From Subtercola lobariae (GTDB taxonomy: Bacteria > Actinomycetota > Actinomycetes > Actinomycetales > Microbacteriaceae): DNA of 64,000 bases. Location: contig NZ_BMGP01000001.1 of the NCBI RefSeq assembly GCF_014640255.1, positions 124,001 to 188,000 of the forward strand, given 5' to 3'. A program made the position numbers and the translations under genes. The notes beneath the pieces are model-generated. The model made no database searches and had not been told where the DNA came from. It saw nothing but the letters and a program-made list of their open reading frames with translations. Shown here piece after piece: positions 41,988 through 50,606 of this stretch; the stretch's first letter is position 1, and every line of letters begins with the position of its first letter.

Positions 41988-43241
41988 ATGTCGGCGGAGA
42001 CACCTGACGACCCGCCGCGCTCGCCGCAGGCTTCGCCCGAGCTGCGGAGGGCAGACGCAGAAGGCGCCGATGCACCTGTCACCGCTGCAGTGGCGGAGGC
42101 CCAGGCCGCGCCCGAGGCGGCCCGAAAGCCGCCCGCTGCGCCCGTGAGCGCGGCCAACGCTGCCCGATTTCTAAAAATAATCGTCGAAGACGACCGGGCG
42201 GCCACGGCGCTCGCCGACGCATACCGGGGGCGTCACACGGTGGCCGACGCGCTGTGGTGGCGGGCGCATCCACTCACCGACGCCCCGAGCGGTGCCATCG
42301 ACCCCGCGTCAGAGCGCGCCGATTTGCAGGTTCGGGCGTACTCACGCTCGGGCGTCGACTCGCCAGACGTGAGCATTGTCGACCCGGCGACGAACGAGAG
42401 CGTGCTGATGCCGGCACGCGCTGCGCCTCTCTTTGTGCTCGAACGCCAGCTCGAGGCCGATGCTGAGGCGCTCGACGCCGCGGTTCAGGATGCCCGAGCA
42501 GAACTTGCCCGCGCCGAGACGCGCGCGGCAGAACGCAGCGCGGCACTCGCCCGTGCCGCTGCCCTCGCCGATGACGAATCGCTCGATGACGAATTCGACG
42601 ACGGGGCCGCGGCGAATGCCGAGGGTGCGCTCGGCGGCACGCGCGCGAACGGCCGCAGCGCTACGACCTGGCGCAGGCGCTCACAGGTGTGGATGTGGAC
42701 GGCCGTGGCCTGTGGGGTGCTGTTGCTCGGTGGAGTGGCGCTCGTGGTGGTCGAGCAGGTGGCGCCAGAAGCCACGCCCGGGTTCGCGCTTCTGCCGGGG
42801 GCAGCTGGTACGGGCATCCCGAGCCCGTCGGCCACCGAGACCGCAGGAGGAACGAGCCTCGGACTGACCATTTTCGAAGACCCGACGTTGGCGCCGTCGA
42901 TTCCGCCGGCGAACATCGACCCGTACTACAAGCCGGATTCGTTGCGATTGCTCGGTGTGGCCGACACCGATCTCACGGTCTATGCGGTGGAGAACCGCAT
43001 CGACCAACCGTGCCTGCTCGCCGTGTACACCGACGGCACGCAGAGTGCCACCTGCGTCACTAAAGAGGAGTTCGCGTCGATGGGCATCGAGTTGCGCATC
43101 ACAAGTCTGCGAGTGAATGGCGTGAGCAGCAGCTACCCGTACCGGTCGGCGGCGCAAGACGTGGTGTTCTGGAACCCCGACGGGTCGTACGGCGTCAGTT
43201 CTTCACCGCAGAAGTCGCCCACCTCCGGGCCGGCCGGCTGA
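41988..43241 (+). CDS. Single-pass membrane protein with coiled coil
   Basis: 417 aa from the ATG at 41988 (GGAGG upstream). Ala/Pro-rich start, a conserved-looking block FLKIIVEDDRAATALADAYRGRHTVADALWWRAHPL, a coiled coil (about 140-185), an acidic stretch, one membrane segment (VWMWTAVACGVLLLGGVALVVVEQV, about 230-255) and an extracellular C-terminal domain with two Cys (QPCLLAVYTDGTQSATCVTKEEF). No family recognised. Divergent from the serine hydrolase. Confidence 0.7.
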   Translation: MSAETPDDPPRSPQASPELRRADAEGADAPVTAAVAEAQAAPEAARKPPAAPVSAANAARFLKIIVEDDRAATALADAYRGRHTVADALWWRAHPLTDAPSGAIDPASERADLQVRAYSRSGVDSPDVSIVDPATNESVLMPARAAPLFVLERQLEADAEALDAAVQDARAELARAETRAAERSAALARAAALADDESLDDEFDDGAAANAEGALGGTRANGRSATTWRRRSQVWMWTAVACGVLLLGGVALVVVEQVAPEATPGFALLPGAAGTGIPSPSATETAGGTSLGLTIFEDPTLAPSIPPANIDPYYKPDSLRLLGVADTDLTVYAVENRIDQPCLLAVYTDGTQSATCVTKEEFASMGIELRITSLRVNGVSSSYPYRSAAQDVVFWNPDGSYGVSSSPQKSPTSGPAG

Positions 43242-43338
43242 ACGCGGCACCTCTCGTCTGCGGCACGTTCGGCCCGCGTGTTCGCGAGCGGCGTCGAGCA
43301 GCACAGCGCCCCGCGCGGCTGCCTCGTAGACTTGACCG

Positions 43339-43785
43339 GTGCCAATCAACCCAGAATTGCAGGGGCGGGTCTACCCCACGACCCCGAGCTATCTCGTCGG
43401 GCGGGAGAAGATTCGTGAGTTCTCGCGGGCCGTCTTCTCGACCAATGCGCTGAACTTCGATGTGGCGGCCGCGCAACAGGCGGGCTATGCCGACGTGGTG
43501 GCGCCGCCGACCTTCGCCATCGTGCTGCAAGAGCTCACCCTGGCGCAGCTGCTGGCCGACGAAGACGCGGGCATCGAGTTGTCGCACGTGGTGCACGGCG
43601 ACCAGCGATTCACGCAGACGAGGCCGATCGTCGCCGGCGATGAGCTCACGGCCACCATGACCATCGCCAGCGTGAAGACGCTCGGCGGCAATGCCATGAT
43701 CACCTCAGAGTCGCGCATCGAAGACGCTTCGGGTCAGCACGTTGTGACGTCGACGTCGACGCTGGTTGTGCGAGGTGACTCGTGA
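43339..43785 (+). CDS. MaoC-like dehydratase, N-terminal domain type (HadA-like)
   Basis: 148 aa hot-dog protein: TPSYLVGREKIREFSRAV, DVVAPPTFAIVLQ, VVHGDQRFTQTRPIVAGDELTATMTIASVK. In actinobacteria this half-enzyme pairs with a MaoC protein to dehydrate 3-hydroxyacyl thioesters. GTG start. Overlaps the MaoC gene by GTGA, and murB follows, a conserved actinobacterial gene order. Confidence 0.9.
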   Translation: MPINPELQGRVYPTTPSYLVGREKIREFSRAVFSTNALNFDVAAAQQAGYADVVAPPTFAIVLQELTLAQLLADEDAGIELSHVVHGDQRFTQTRPIVAGDELTATMTIASVKTLGGNAMITSESRIEDASGQHVVTSTSTLVVRGDS

Positions 43786-44273
43786 GCGGCGGGGGCGGAA
43801 CAGGAACAGCAGCGAGCGCGGGTGAGGGTGTGCGGAGCGCGCCTCGCAGCGAGAACCGCTTCGCCGAACTCAGCGTGGGCGATGTGGTGGCCGAGCGGGA
43901 GTTCAGCCTCACGAGAGATTCACTGGTGAGGTACGCGGGGGCATCCGGTGACTTCAATACCATTCACTACCGCGACGACATCGCGAAGTCGGTCGGGCTC
44001 GACGGAGTGCTCGCGCACGGCATGCTCACCATGGGCCTCGCCGTTCAGCCCGTTCTCGACTGGCTGGGCGACCCGGCCCTGATCGACGACTACCAGGTGC
44101 GATTCACCCGGCCGGTCTACGTCGACGCCGAAACGGGCGCGACCGTCAGTGTGGTGGCGAAGGTCGGTCAGGTCGACGCAGAGCTGGGTACGGCACGCAT
44201 CGACCTCGTGGTGACCTTCAACGACCAGACGGTGCTCGGCAAAGCCCAGGTGCGCGTTCGCGCGGCGAAATGA
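43782..44273 (+). CDS. MaoC family dehydratase (HadB-like)
   Basis: 163 aa hot-dog protein with the hydratase-2 motif YAGASGDFNTIHYRDDIAKSVGLDGVLAHGMLTMGL, which holds the catalytic Asp and His. It should form the active partner of the preceding HadA-like subunit. The GTG start overlaps the upstream stop, and the stop overlaps the murB start. Confidence 0.92.
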   Translation: MSGGGGTGTAASAGEGVRSAPRSENRFAELSVGDVVAEREFSLTRDSLVRYAGASGDFNTIHYRDDIAKSVGLDGVLAHGMLTMGLAVQPVLDWLGDPALIDDYQVRFTRPVYVDAETGATVSVVAKVGQVDAELGTARIDLVVTFNDQTVLGKAQVRVRAAK

Positions 44274-45439
44274 CCGACGCCGCAGCGACTCTGTTGGCGC
44301 CCTACACGACCCTTCGTGTCGGGGGCCCGGCCGAGCGACTGATCAGGGTGACGGATGCCCGTGAGCTCGTCAACACGTGCCTCTCGGTATGGGGCGACGG
44401 TGAGCCGTGGCTGGTGCTCGGCGGCGGGTCGAACGTGGTCGTCTCAGACGAGGGGTTCGCCGGCACCGTGATTCTGGTAGCGACCAGCGGCATCGAACGC
44501 CTCCAGCCCGGGCCAGCGGATGCGCCCGGCGCCGCGATTCTGCGCGTTCAAGCCGGCGAGCCCTGGGATCAGGTGGTGGCCTACGCCGTGAGTCAGGGCC
44601 TCAGCGGTATCGAGGCGCTGTCGGGTATTCCGGGCTCGACGGGGGCCGCGCCCGTTCAGAACATCGGCGCGTACGGGCAAGAACTCGCGACAGCCCTCGT
44701 TGGCGTCGAGTTTCTCGACTACGAGACGGGCGAGCTTCAGTGGCTGGCGGCGGGCGAGCTCGGCTTCGGGTATCGCACGTCGGTATTCAAGCGCGGGCGC
44801 AGGGGCGTGGTCGTGTCGCTCGATCTGCGGCTGAGCGAGAGCGACGACAGGCGCGAAGCGCTGGCCCTCGGGCGGCCCATCGAATACGACCAGCTGGCGA
44901 AGGCCCTCGGGGTCGAGCTCGGCGCGCGCGTCGCCGTGGGGGCGGTTCGTGAGGCCGTGCTCAGGCTACGAGCCAGCAAGGGCATGGTTCTCGACCCCGC
45001 CGACCCCGACTCGGTGAGCGCGGGGTCGTTCTTCACGAACCCCGTCGTCAGCGAATCGTTCGCCCGTGCGCTGCCATCGGATGCCCCGCGGTGGTTCACC
45101 GAGCCCGAAGAGCCCGACACGATCATCCCGCTCGCCGGTTCTGGCGCCTACGCAGAGCTACCTGCCGCGCGAGCCGCGGCCGGGGGTGGCTACACGGTGA
45201 AGTTGAGTGCGGCGTGGTTGATCGAGCAGGCCGGAATTCGGCGCGGGTTCGCGCTACCGGGGTCGCAGGCTGCCATCTCGAGCAAACACACTCTGGCCAT
45301 TGTGAACCGCGGCGGCGCGACGGCTGAGCAGATCGCCGAACTCGCGCGATTGATTCAATGGCGCGTTCAGGCCGAGTTCGGCGTGAACCTCTCGCCCGAG
45401 CCGGTGTTCGTGGGCTTCGGCACTGCAGACGACGACTGA
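44270..45439 (+). CDS. murB: UDP-N-acetylenolpyruvoylglucosamine reductase
   Basis: 389 aa type I MurB: FAD-binding blocks TTLRVGGPAERLIRV, WLVLGGGSNVVVSDEGFAGTVI, GIEALSGIPGSTGAAPVQNIGAYGQE and FGYRTSVFK; catalytic Ser in SAGSFFTNPVV; and KLSAAWLIEQAGIRRG. It reduces the enolpyruvyl group to make UDP-MurNAc for peptidoglycan. The ATG overlaps the MaoC stop. Confidence 0.96.
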   Translation: MTDAAATLLAPYTTLRVGGPAERLIRVTDARELVNTCLSVWGDGEPWLVLGGGSNVVVSDEGFAGTVILVATSGIERLQPGPADAPGAAILRVQAGEPWDQVVAYAVSQGLSGIEALSGIPGSTGAAPVQNIGAYGQELATALVGVEFLDYETGELQWLAAGELGFGYRTSVFKRGRRGVVVSLDLRLSESDDRREALALGRPIEYDQLAKALGVELGARVAVGAVREAVLRLRASKGMVLDPADPDSVSAGSFFTNPVVSESFARALPSDAPRWFTEPEEPDTIIPLAGSGAYAELPAARAAAGGGYTVKLSAAWLIEQAGIRRGFALPGSQAAISSKHTLAIVNRGGATAEQIAELARLIQWRVQAEFGVNLSPEPVFVGFGTADDD

Positions 45440-45645
45440 GTGCGCGTCTGATCAGGGGTTTCTGCTGGTGTCAGAGGTCATGAGTACGGTGACGACGTTG
45501 TGGGGTGTGGACGTTGAGTCTCTTCGCGGCGGGTATCTGGGTGGGTACCCGCACGTTCCGTCTGCAAAACGCCTGATGGTTGGGCTGCGCGGCGGGCGGC
45601 GCAGCAACACACGGCTAGCCGTGCCTCCGCGCCGACCCCTCGTGC

Positions 45646-45698
45646 GGCGGGTTCAGATCGTGGGGCGGGCTCAGATCGTGGGGCGGGCTCAGAGCAGG
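45646..45698. repeat. 18-bp tandem repeat at the 3' end of the response regulator gene
   Basis: GGCGGGTTCAGATCGTGG, GGCGGGCTCAGATCGTGG and GGCGGGCTCAGAGCAGG start at 45646, 45664 and 45682. The last one runs into the stop codon of the response regulator. The gap from murB (45440-45688) holds nothing else I can support. Confidence 0.75.
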
Positions 45699-46312
45699 CC
45701 GAGCTCCATGGCGCGGGTGACAGCTCGGGTGCGGTCGGTCACGGCGAGCTTCTCGAAGGTGTGCTGCAGGTGCGTTTTCACGGTGGCGTCGCCGATGAAG
45801 AGAGCCTTGGCTATTTCGGGGTTGCTGCTGCCCGCGGCCACCAGCCGCAGAACGTCGAGTTCGCGTGCGCTGAGCTTGGGGGCCGGGGTGCGCTCGCCGC
45901 GCATCCGCTCGACGAGTTTCGTGGCGATCGAGGGCGCCAAGACGGTCTGCCCCGCCGCGACCGCCCGCACACCGGCGAGTATCTCGCCTTGAGGTGCGGC
46001 CTTCACGAGGTACCCGCTTGCGCCGGCCTCAATGGCCGGCAGAATGTCGTCGTCGGTTTCGTAGGTGGTGAGCACCAGCACGCGAATGCTCGGCTGGCGG
46101 CCCACGATCTGAGCAGTGGCGTCGGCGCCACCGAGGCCGGGCATCCGCAGGTCGATCACTACCAGGTCTGGTGCGAGTTCGGCGGCTAGCCTGACGGCCT
46201 CAAGCCCGTCGGCCGCTTGCCCCACCACGTCGATGTCGGCTTCGCCGGCCAGCAGCGCCACAATCCCGCTGCGCACAATGGGATGATCGTCGGCCACCAA
46301 CACCCGAATCAC
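45689..46312 (-). CDS. NarL/LuxR-type response regulator
   Basis: 207 aa. Receiver domain with acidic pocket ADDHP and phosphoacceptor Asp54 (VVIDLRMPGL), and a LuxR HTH (LSARELDVLRLVAAGSSNPEIAKALFIGDATVKTHLQHTFEKL). Start overlaps the stop of the kinase gene (ATGA). Last gene of the ABC-kinase-regulator operon, which it probably controls. Confidence 0.94.
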   Translation of the reverse strand: MIRVLVADDHPIVRSGIVALLAGEADIDVVGQAADGLEAVRLAAELAPDLVVIDLRMPGLGGADATAQIVGRQPSIRVLVLTTYETDDDILPAIEAGASGYLVKAAPQGEILAGVRAVAAGQTVLAPSIATKLVERMRGERTPAPKLSARELDVLRLVAAGSSNPEIAKALFIGDATVKTHLQHTFEKLAVTDRTRAVTRAMELGLL

Positions 46313-47670
46313 GACGCCACCTCTGTCGGGCTGCCGTCGCCGGGGCTGGCGGAGTCGCCCGGTTCGAACTCACCCGCGCTGGTGACGGCCGTGCCGCCGG
46401 CTTGCGTGCCGGTACCCGCCAGGCCCGGCACTCTCACCGCGAGCTGCACCCCTCCCGCCGTGCTGGTACCCGAGGCACCTGGCAACGTCACCGCGAGCTG
46501 CACCCCGCCGGCCGCCGATTGCCCCACCGTGAGGGTGCCGCCGAGCAGCGCCAGCCGCTGCTGCATTCCGGTCAGGCCGAAGCCGTTGTCGAGGGGTTCC
46601 GCGCCATCGATTCCCGAGCCGTTGTCGCCCACCGTCAGTACCACCGCACCATCCGAGGCTGTCGACAGCCGCATCGTCACCGTCGTCGCGCCCGAGTGCT
46701 TGCGCACGTTCGCGAGAGCCTCTTGAGCCGACCGCAAGAGCACCACCTCCACCTCGTTCGATTGAGTCACGTAGTCGGCCGCATCGAGCGTGATGGCCAC
46801 CGACGTTTCGCGCGTGAAACGCGCGATAAGCCGGTCGAGCGCGGGCAGCAGACCCCCGGCGGGGTCGACCGGCGCGCTGGCGGCGACCAGCGCCCGGGTT
46901 TCAACGAGCGCATCACGGGCGATGTCTTCGATGAGGCCGAGGTTTTCCCGGGCGGTGGTCAGATCATCCGGCAGCAGCGTGCTGGTTCGCTGAGCGACCA
47001 TGACAAGCCCGGTGAGGCTCTGCGCAATGGTGTCGTGTATTTCGCCGGCGAGCCGTTCGCGTTCGCTCAGAATGCCGCTGTCGCGGTTCAGGGCCGCGAG
47101 TTCGTCTTGAGCCGCCCGCAGCTCGTTCAGCAGCCTGGTGTTTTCGCGCCCTTTGTCGAGGGCGAAGCTGAACCAGAAGCCGAGCGCGAGGCTGAACAGC
47201 AACGAGATGCCTTCGATCACCGCAGATTGCACGACGTTCTGGAGGCCCGTGCCACCCCACACCACGAACCCCACCGTCACACCCACCGCGAGCAGCACGT
47301 TGAGCACCACCGCCCGGCTCAGCGGTTCGATCGAGAACCAGATGATGGGAAAGGTGATGGCCTGCAGAATGGCCATCGACGGGTTGAGCGCCACGCCCAC
47401 GCTCGTGCACGCGATGGCCAGCAGCGGAAAGACGAGGGCGGAGGCGCGCGCTCTGCGGTCACCGGCCGCCGCCGCGAATTCGTCGGTAGCGGGGTCGTCG
47501 GCCGTGAAGCTGCGCCAGCCGAACAGTGCGTAGCCGCCGCCGAGCACGGCAAGGCAACTCCACGCACCGATGGTCGTGCCTGGCGAGTCGGCGAGGTCTG
47601 GCAGAACCACGAGAGCCAGGGCGAGAACGGTCGCCCCGACTGCTACGTGCCACCAGCTGAAGCGAGTCAT
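46309..47670 (-). CDS. Sensor histidine kinase (HisKA_3)
   Basis: 453 aa. About six membrane helices (residues 7-170), then HisKA_3 with phosphoacceptor His212 in RERLAGEIHDTIAQSL, and a HATPase domain (SAQEALANVRKHSGATTV, VGDNGSGIDG, GFGLTGMQQRLALLGG). The C-terminus has an internal duplication (AGGVQLAVTLPG then AGGVQLAVRVPG) followed by a Gly/Ser/Thr tail. Membrane sensing without a large external loop is typical of kinases that watch an adjacent ABC exporter. Confidence 0.93.
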   Translation of the reverse strand: MTRFSWWHVAVGATVLALALVVLPDLADSPGTTIGAWSCLAVLGGGYALFGWRSFTADDPATDEFAAAAGDRRARASALVFPLLAIACTSVGVALNPSMAILQAITFPIIWFSIEPLSRAVVLNVLLAVGVTVGFVVWGGTGLQNVVQSAVIEGISLLFSLALGFWFSFALDKGRENTRLLNELRAAQDELAALNRDSGILSERERLAGEIHDTIAQSLTGLVMVAQRTSTLLPDDLTTARENLGLIEDIARDALVETRALVAASAPVDPAGGLLPALDRLIARFTRETSVAITLDAADYVTQSNEVEVVLLRSAQEALANVRKHSGATTVTMRLSTASDGAVVLTVGDNGSGIDGAEPLDNGFGLTGMQQRLALLGGTLTVGQSAAGGVQLAVTLPGASGTSTAGGVQLAVRVPGLAGTGTQAGGTAVTSAGEFEPGDSASPGDGSPTEVAS

Positions 47671-48543
47671 TCAGCTATCTTTGCGGATCCAGCGGAACGT
47701 CACGCGGCAGATGACCAGCCCGGCGACCAGCCAAATCAGTAGCGCGATGGCCACGGCGCCCAGATTCCAGCTGCCGCCCGGCTCCACCGAGGCGAACGTC
47801 TCGGGCAGAAAGACCGAGCGCATTCCCTGTGCGATCCACTTCAGCGGAAAAATGCTGGCCACGGTCTGCAACCAGTTCGGCAGCAGCGAGAACTGCAGGT
47901 AGACGCCCGAGATGAACTGCAGAATCAGCACCGGCGGAATGATGACCGCCGTGGCGCTCTTACCGGTGCGCGGCAGGCGCGAGATGGCGATGCCGAGAAT
48001 CGCCGAGGTGGCGATTCCGAGCAGATAGACCCAGGCGAAGGTCATCCACTTGGCCGGGTCGGTCGGAAGCGAGACGCCGAACGCCACCACGGCGACGAGC
48101 AGCAGCAGAGCGATCTGCAGAATCGAGGTGGCGAAGACCTGCCCCATCTTGCCGAAGAAGTACGAGAGTACCGGCAGCGGTGTGCCGCCGAGGCGCTTCA
48201 ACGTGCCGTCGCTGCGTTCGGCGGCGATGTCGACGCCGAGATTCTGTACGCCAGAGAGCAGGATGCCCGCGGCGATCATTCCCGGCAGGTACGCCGCTGC
48301 CTGGCTGATGCCCCCGGTGCCGTCGGGGTTCGCCCCCACGTTGCCCATGCCCTGAAAGGCCACCGAGAAGATGGTCAGCATGATGACGGGGAACAGAAAG
48401 GTGAAGAACAGCGTGTCGGTCTGCCGAAAGTAGATCTTCGTCTCGTAGCCGATGCGGCTGAGGCCGAGCCGAACAGTGCGGCCCATGCCGAAGGCGGCGG
48501 CGCTCGCTGAGAGCGCGGGTGAGGTGTGGGTTGCGGTGCTCAT
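47671..48543 (-). CDS. ABC-2 type transporter permease
   Basis: 290 aa, six membrane segments; DTLFFTFLFPVIMLTIF and YLPGMIAAGILLSGVQNLGVDIAAERSDGTLKRLGGTPLP are ABC-2 signatures of DrrB-like drug or lipid exporters. The start at 48543 overlaps the ATPase stop (ATGA), and the kinase begins directly after its stop. Confidence 0.92.
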   Translation of the reverse strand: MSTATHTSPALSASAAAFGMGRTVRLGLSRIGYETKIYFRQTDTLFFTFLFPVIMLTIFSVAFQGMGNVGANPDGTGGISQAAAYLPGMIAAGILLSGVQNLGVDIAAERSDGTLKRLGGTPLPVLSYFFGKMGQVFATSILQIALLLLVAVVAFGVSLPTDPAKWMTFAWVYLLGIATSAILGIAISRLPRTGKSATAVIIPPVLILQFISGVYLQFSLLPNWLQTVASIFPLKWIAQGMRSVFLPETFASVEPGGSWNLGAVAIALLIWLVAGLVICRVTFRWIRKDS

Positions 48544-49520
48544 GCTCGTTCGTTCTCCTTCGTGGTGGTGAAAGACGTGGTGGTGGGCGAGGCGCCCGCG
48601 GCAGGGTTCGTGCCCGCGATGACCGCGCCGTCGGTCGCCGTGGTGTTCGCGGCCACTCGGGCCTCGGCTTCGGCGTTCTCGGCCGTGACGAGTTCGAGGT
48701 AGATGTCTTCGAGGCTCGGGCGCACCACCTCGAGTTCGACCGGTTCGCCGAGACGTGCGACGAGGCCGGCGACCACTGCGCCCGGATCGGTGGCGCGTTG
48801 CTCGCGCACGATGCCGCTCTCGCGCCACCGCACAAGCGGAACGCGCGCCTCGGCTGACCCGAGAGACCCGACGGGCCCGATATCGACGAGCTTGCCCCCG
48901 GCCACGACAGCCGCGCGGTCGCTCAGCTGGGCTGCTTCGTCGAGGTAGTGAGTGGTGAGCAGGATGGTCGTTCCCTCACGCTTGAGCGAGCGAATCAGCT
49001 CCCAGAACTGGCGTCTCGCCTCGGGGTCGAACCCCGTGGTCGGTTCGTCGAGAAAGAGCAACTCGGGGCGCCCGATGACGCCGAGCCCAACATCCACTCG
49101 TCGTTGCTGACCGCCGGAGAGGTTCTTGATGCGCGTGTTGGCTTTTTCTTCGAGGCCGATGGCGGCGATGACTTCGTTGACGTCGCGCGAGTTCGGGTAC
49201 ATGCCGGCGAACTGGGTGAGCTGCTCGCGCACGGTCACGTTGCCGCTCTCACCCGAGCTCTGCAGCACGATGCCGAGCTTGGCCTTCCACGGTAGGCCGC
49301 CGTGCTGAGGGTCGACGCCGAGCACGCGAACCTCGCCGCCGCTGCGGTCGCGGTAGCCCTCGAGAATCTCGATGGTGGTGCTCTTGCCGGCCCCATTGGG
49401 CCCCAGCAGCGCGAACGTCTCGCCGCGCTCGATGTCGAAGGTGATTCCCTTGAGGGCGGCGAAGGCGCCGTACGTCTTCGTGAGGTTCTGAACGCTCACG
49501 GCGATGTCGTTTGAGGTCAT
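48540..49520 (-). CDS. ABC transporter ATP-binding protein (DrrA-like)
   Basis: 326 aa from the ATG at 49520. Walker A GPNGAGKSTTIEIL, Q-loop IVLQSSGE, signature LSGGQQRRVDVGLG, Walker B LLFLDEPTTGFD, switch His TTHYLDEA, and a DrrA-like C-terminal region. First gene of the operon ATPase-permease-kinase-regulator, a layout usual for antimicrobial or cell-envelope stress export. The last 40 residues are Ala/Thr-rich. Confidence 0.93.
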   Translation of the reverse strand: MTSNDIAVSVQNLTKTYGAFAALKGITFDIERGETFALLGPNGAGKSTTIEILEGYRDRSGGEVRVLGVDPQHGGLPWKAKLGIVLQSSGESGNVTVREQLTQFAGMYPNSRDVNEVIAAIGLEEKANTRIKNLSGGQQRRVDVGLGVIGRPELLFLDEPTTGFDPEARRQFWELIRSLKREGTTILLTTHYLDEAAQLSDRAAVVAGGKLVDIGPVGSLGSAEARVPLVRWRESGIVREQRATDPGAVVAGLVARLGEPVELEVVRPSLEDIYLELVTAENAEAEARVAANTTATDGAVIAGTNPAAGASPTTTSFTTTKENERA

Positions 49521-49671
49521 GTCACCATGCTGGCGTGCCTCGACCGTTTGCAACAGCCTCCGCCTGGCCGACGCGGGCATCCCCCCATTGGGGGATCGCG
49601 CTTGAGGCACAAAAGCGCTGAGATAGTTGAGCGCTCCTTAAATGTCGGAGTTTGATGAGGGGGAGGTTCTC

Positions 49672-50604
49672 ATGGTCGAGAATTCACAGGCACAGCGTCG
49701 CGCGGTCGACGATGAGCGTTACTGCGTGAGCTCCGACGAAGTTCAGCGACGAATCAACTACGCAGACGCGGCGCTCGCTCTCGTGAACGCCGCACCAGGC
49801 GACCTGAGGCACCGCGTGCTCGTTCGTCGAGTGGCGAGCGAAACGATGACTGCTGATCAGGCGGTCGCCATTACGGCGGCGCGCGCGGGTCTCGTCTCCA
49901 CGACTGCACCGTTCGCCATCGACGAGTTCGAAGACTATCTGATTCCGAAAACGTTGACTCTGCGCAACAAGCTCATCGACTCAGCCCACCCGAATGGAAT
50001 TGACGACAGTGAGCTATTTCGCCGCCTGGAGCTCGAGATTTCGAGAATCAGGTTGGTCGAATTGGCCATTCGGCCCGTCGAGGGTGTGCTCGATTACGAT
50101 CACATGAAAGAAATTCACCGTCGAATCTTCTGCGACATTTTCGAGTGGGCTGGTAAAGAGCGCGTCGGGCCCGATGGGGCGATGATCAGATTCGCGCCCG
50201 ACGCGGTGAATTTCGCGCCAGGAGATTCGCGCGCTCCAATGATCAAGTACTGCTACTTCTCTGGCCCAGAGATCGCCGACGCCGCCTCAGTGATCTATCA
50301 GCAACTGGCTGCTCTTGCCCGCAGAACTGACCTGCCGAGAAAAGAGGTTCTCGACCATATGGCTGAACTGGCGGGCGAGGTGCAGACGATTCACGCGTTT
50401 CGAGACGGCAATTCGCGCGCCGTCTACGTTTTTGCCATGCAGTTTTTTGAAAAAGTCGGTTTCGCCGCGCTGCCCGCTCACTTTCTACCGGGCGGCACTC
50501 TGCGCGAGCGCATGATTCACGCCAGGTTTCAAAATCACGCCACAGGCGGTCATGAGGAGTATTTCCACACGTTCGACTCCCTCCTCACGTCGCTAAGCGC
50601 GTAG
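49672..50604 (+). CDS. Fic-domain protein with a VbhA-like N-terminal region
   Basis: 310 aa from the ATG at 49672 (GGGGGAGG about 6 nt upstream; an ATG at 49642 has no such site). The Fic fold is clear: LDYDHMKEIHRRIFCDIFEWAGKERVG and the active site HAFRDGNSR (His241). The consensus is HPFxxGNGRTxR, so the second Gly is Ser and the last Arg is Tyr. Residues about 20-75 (VQRRINYADAALALVNAAPGD...ASETMTADQAVAI) resemble the VbhA antitoxin helix, but the inhibitory S-x-x-x-E-G/N reads A-L-A-L-V-N. Fic proteins usually AMPylate target proteins. Stands alone, 2 nt from the convergent aminotransferase. Confidence 0.8.
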   Translation: MVENSQAQRRAVDDERYCVSSDEVQRRINYADAALALVNAAPGDLRHRVLVRRVASETMTADQAVAITAARAGLVSTTAPFAIDEFEDYLIPKTLTLRNKLIDSAHPNGIDDSELFRRLELEISRIRLVELAIRPVEGVLDYDHMKEIHRRIFCDIFEWAGKERVGPDGAMIRFAPDAVNFAPGDSRAPMIKYCYFSGPEIADAASVIYQQLAALARRTDLPRKEVLDHMAELAGEVQTIHAFRDGNSRAVYVFAMQFFEKVGFAALPAHFLPGGTLRERMIHARFQNHATGGHEEYFHTFDSLLTSLSA

Positions 50605-50606
50605 CG

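Noticed and set aside
45468-45992. 174-aa plus-strand frame after murB
   Set aside because: Runs through a tandem repeat and over the response regulator; the protein is low complexity with no family pattern.
46402-47742. 446-aa plus-strand frame
   Set aside because: Opposite the histidine kinase; rich in Arg, His and Glu with no domain pattern.
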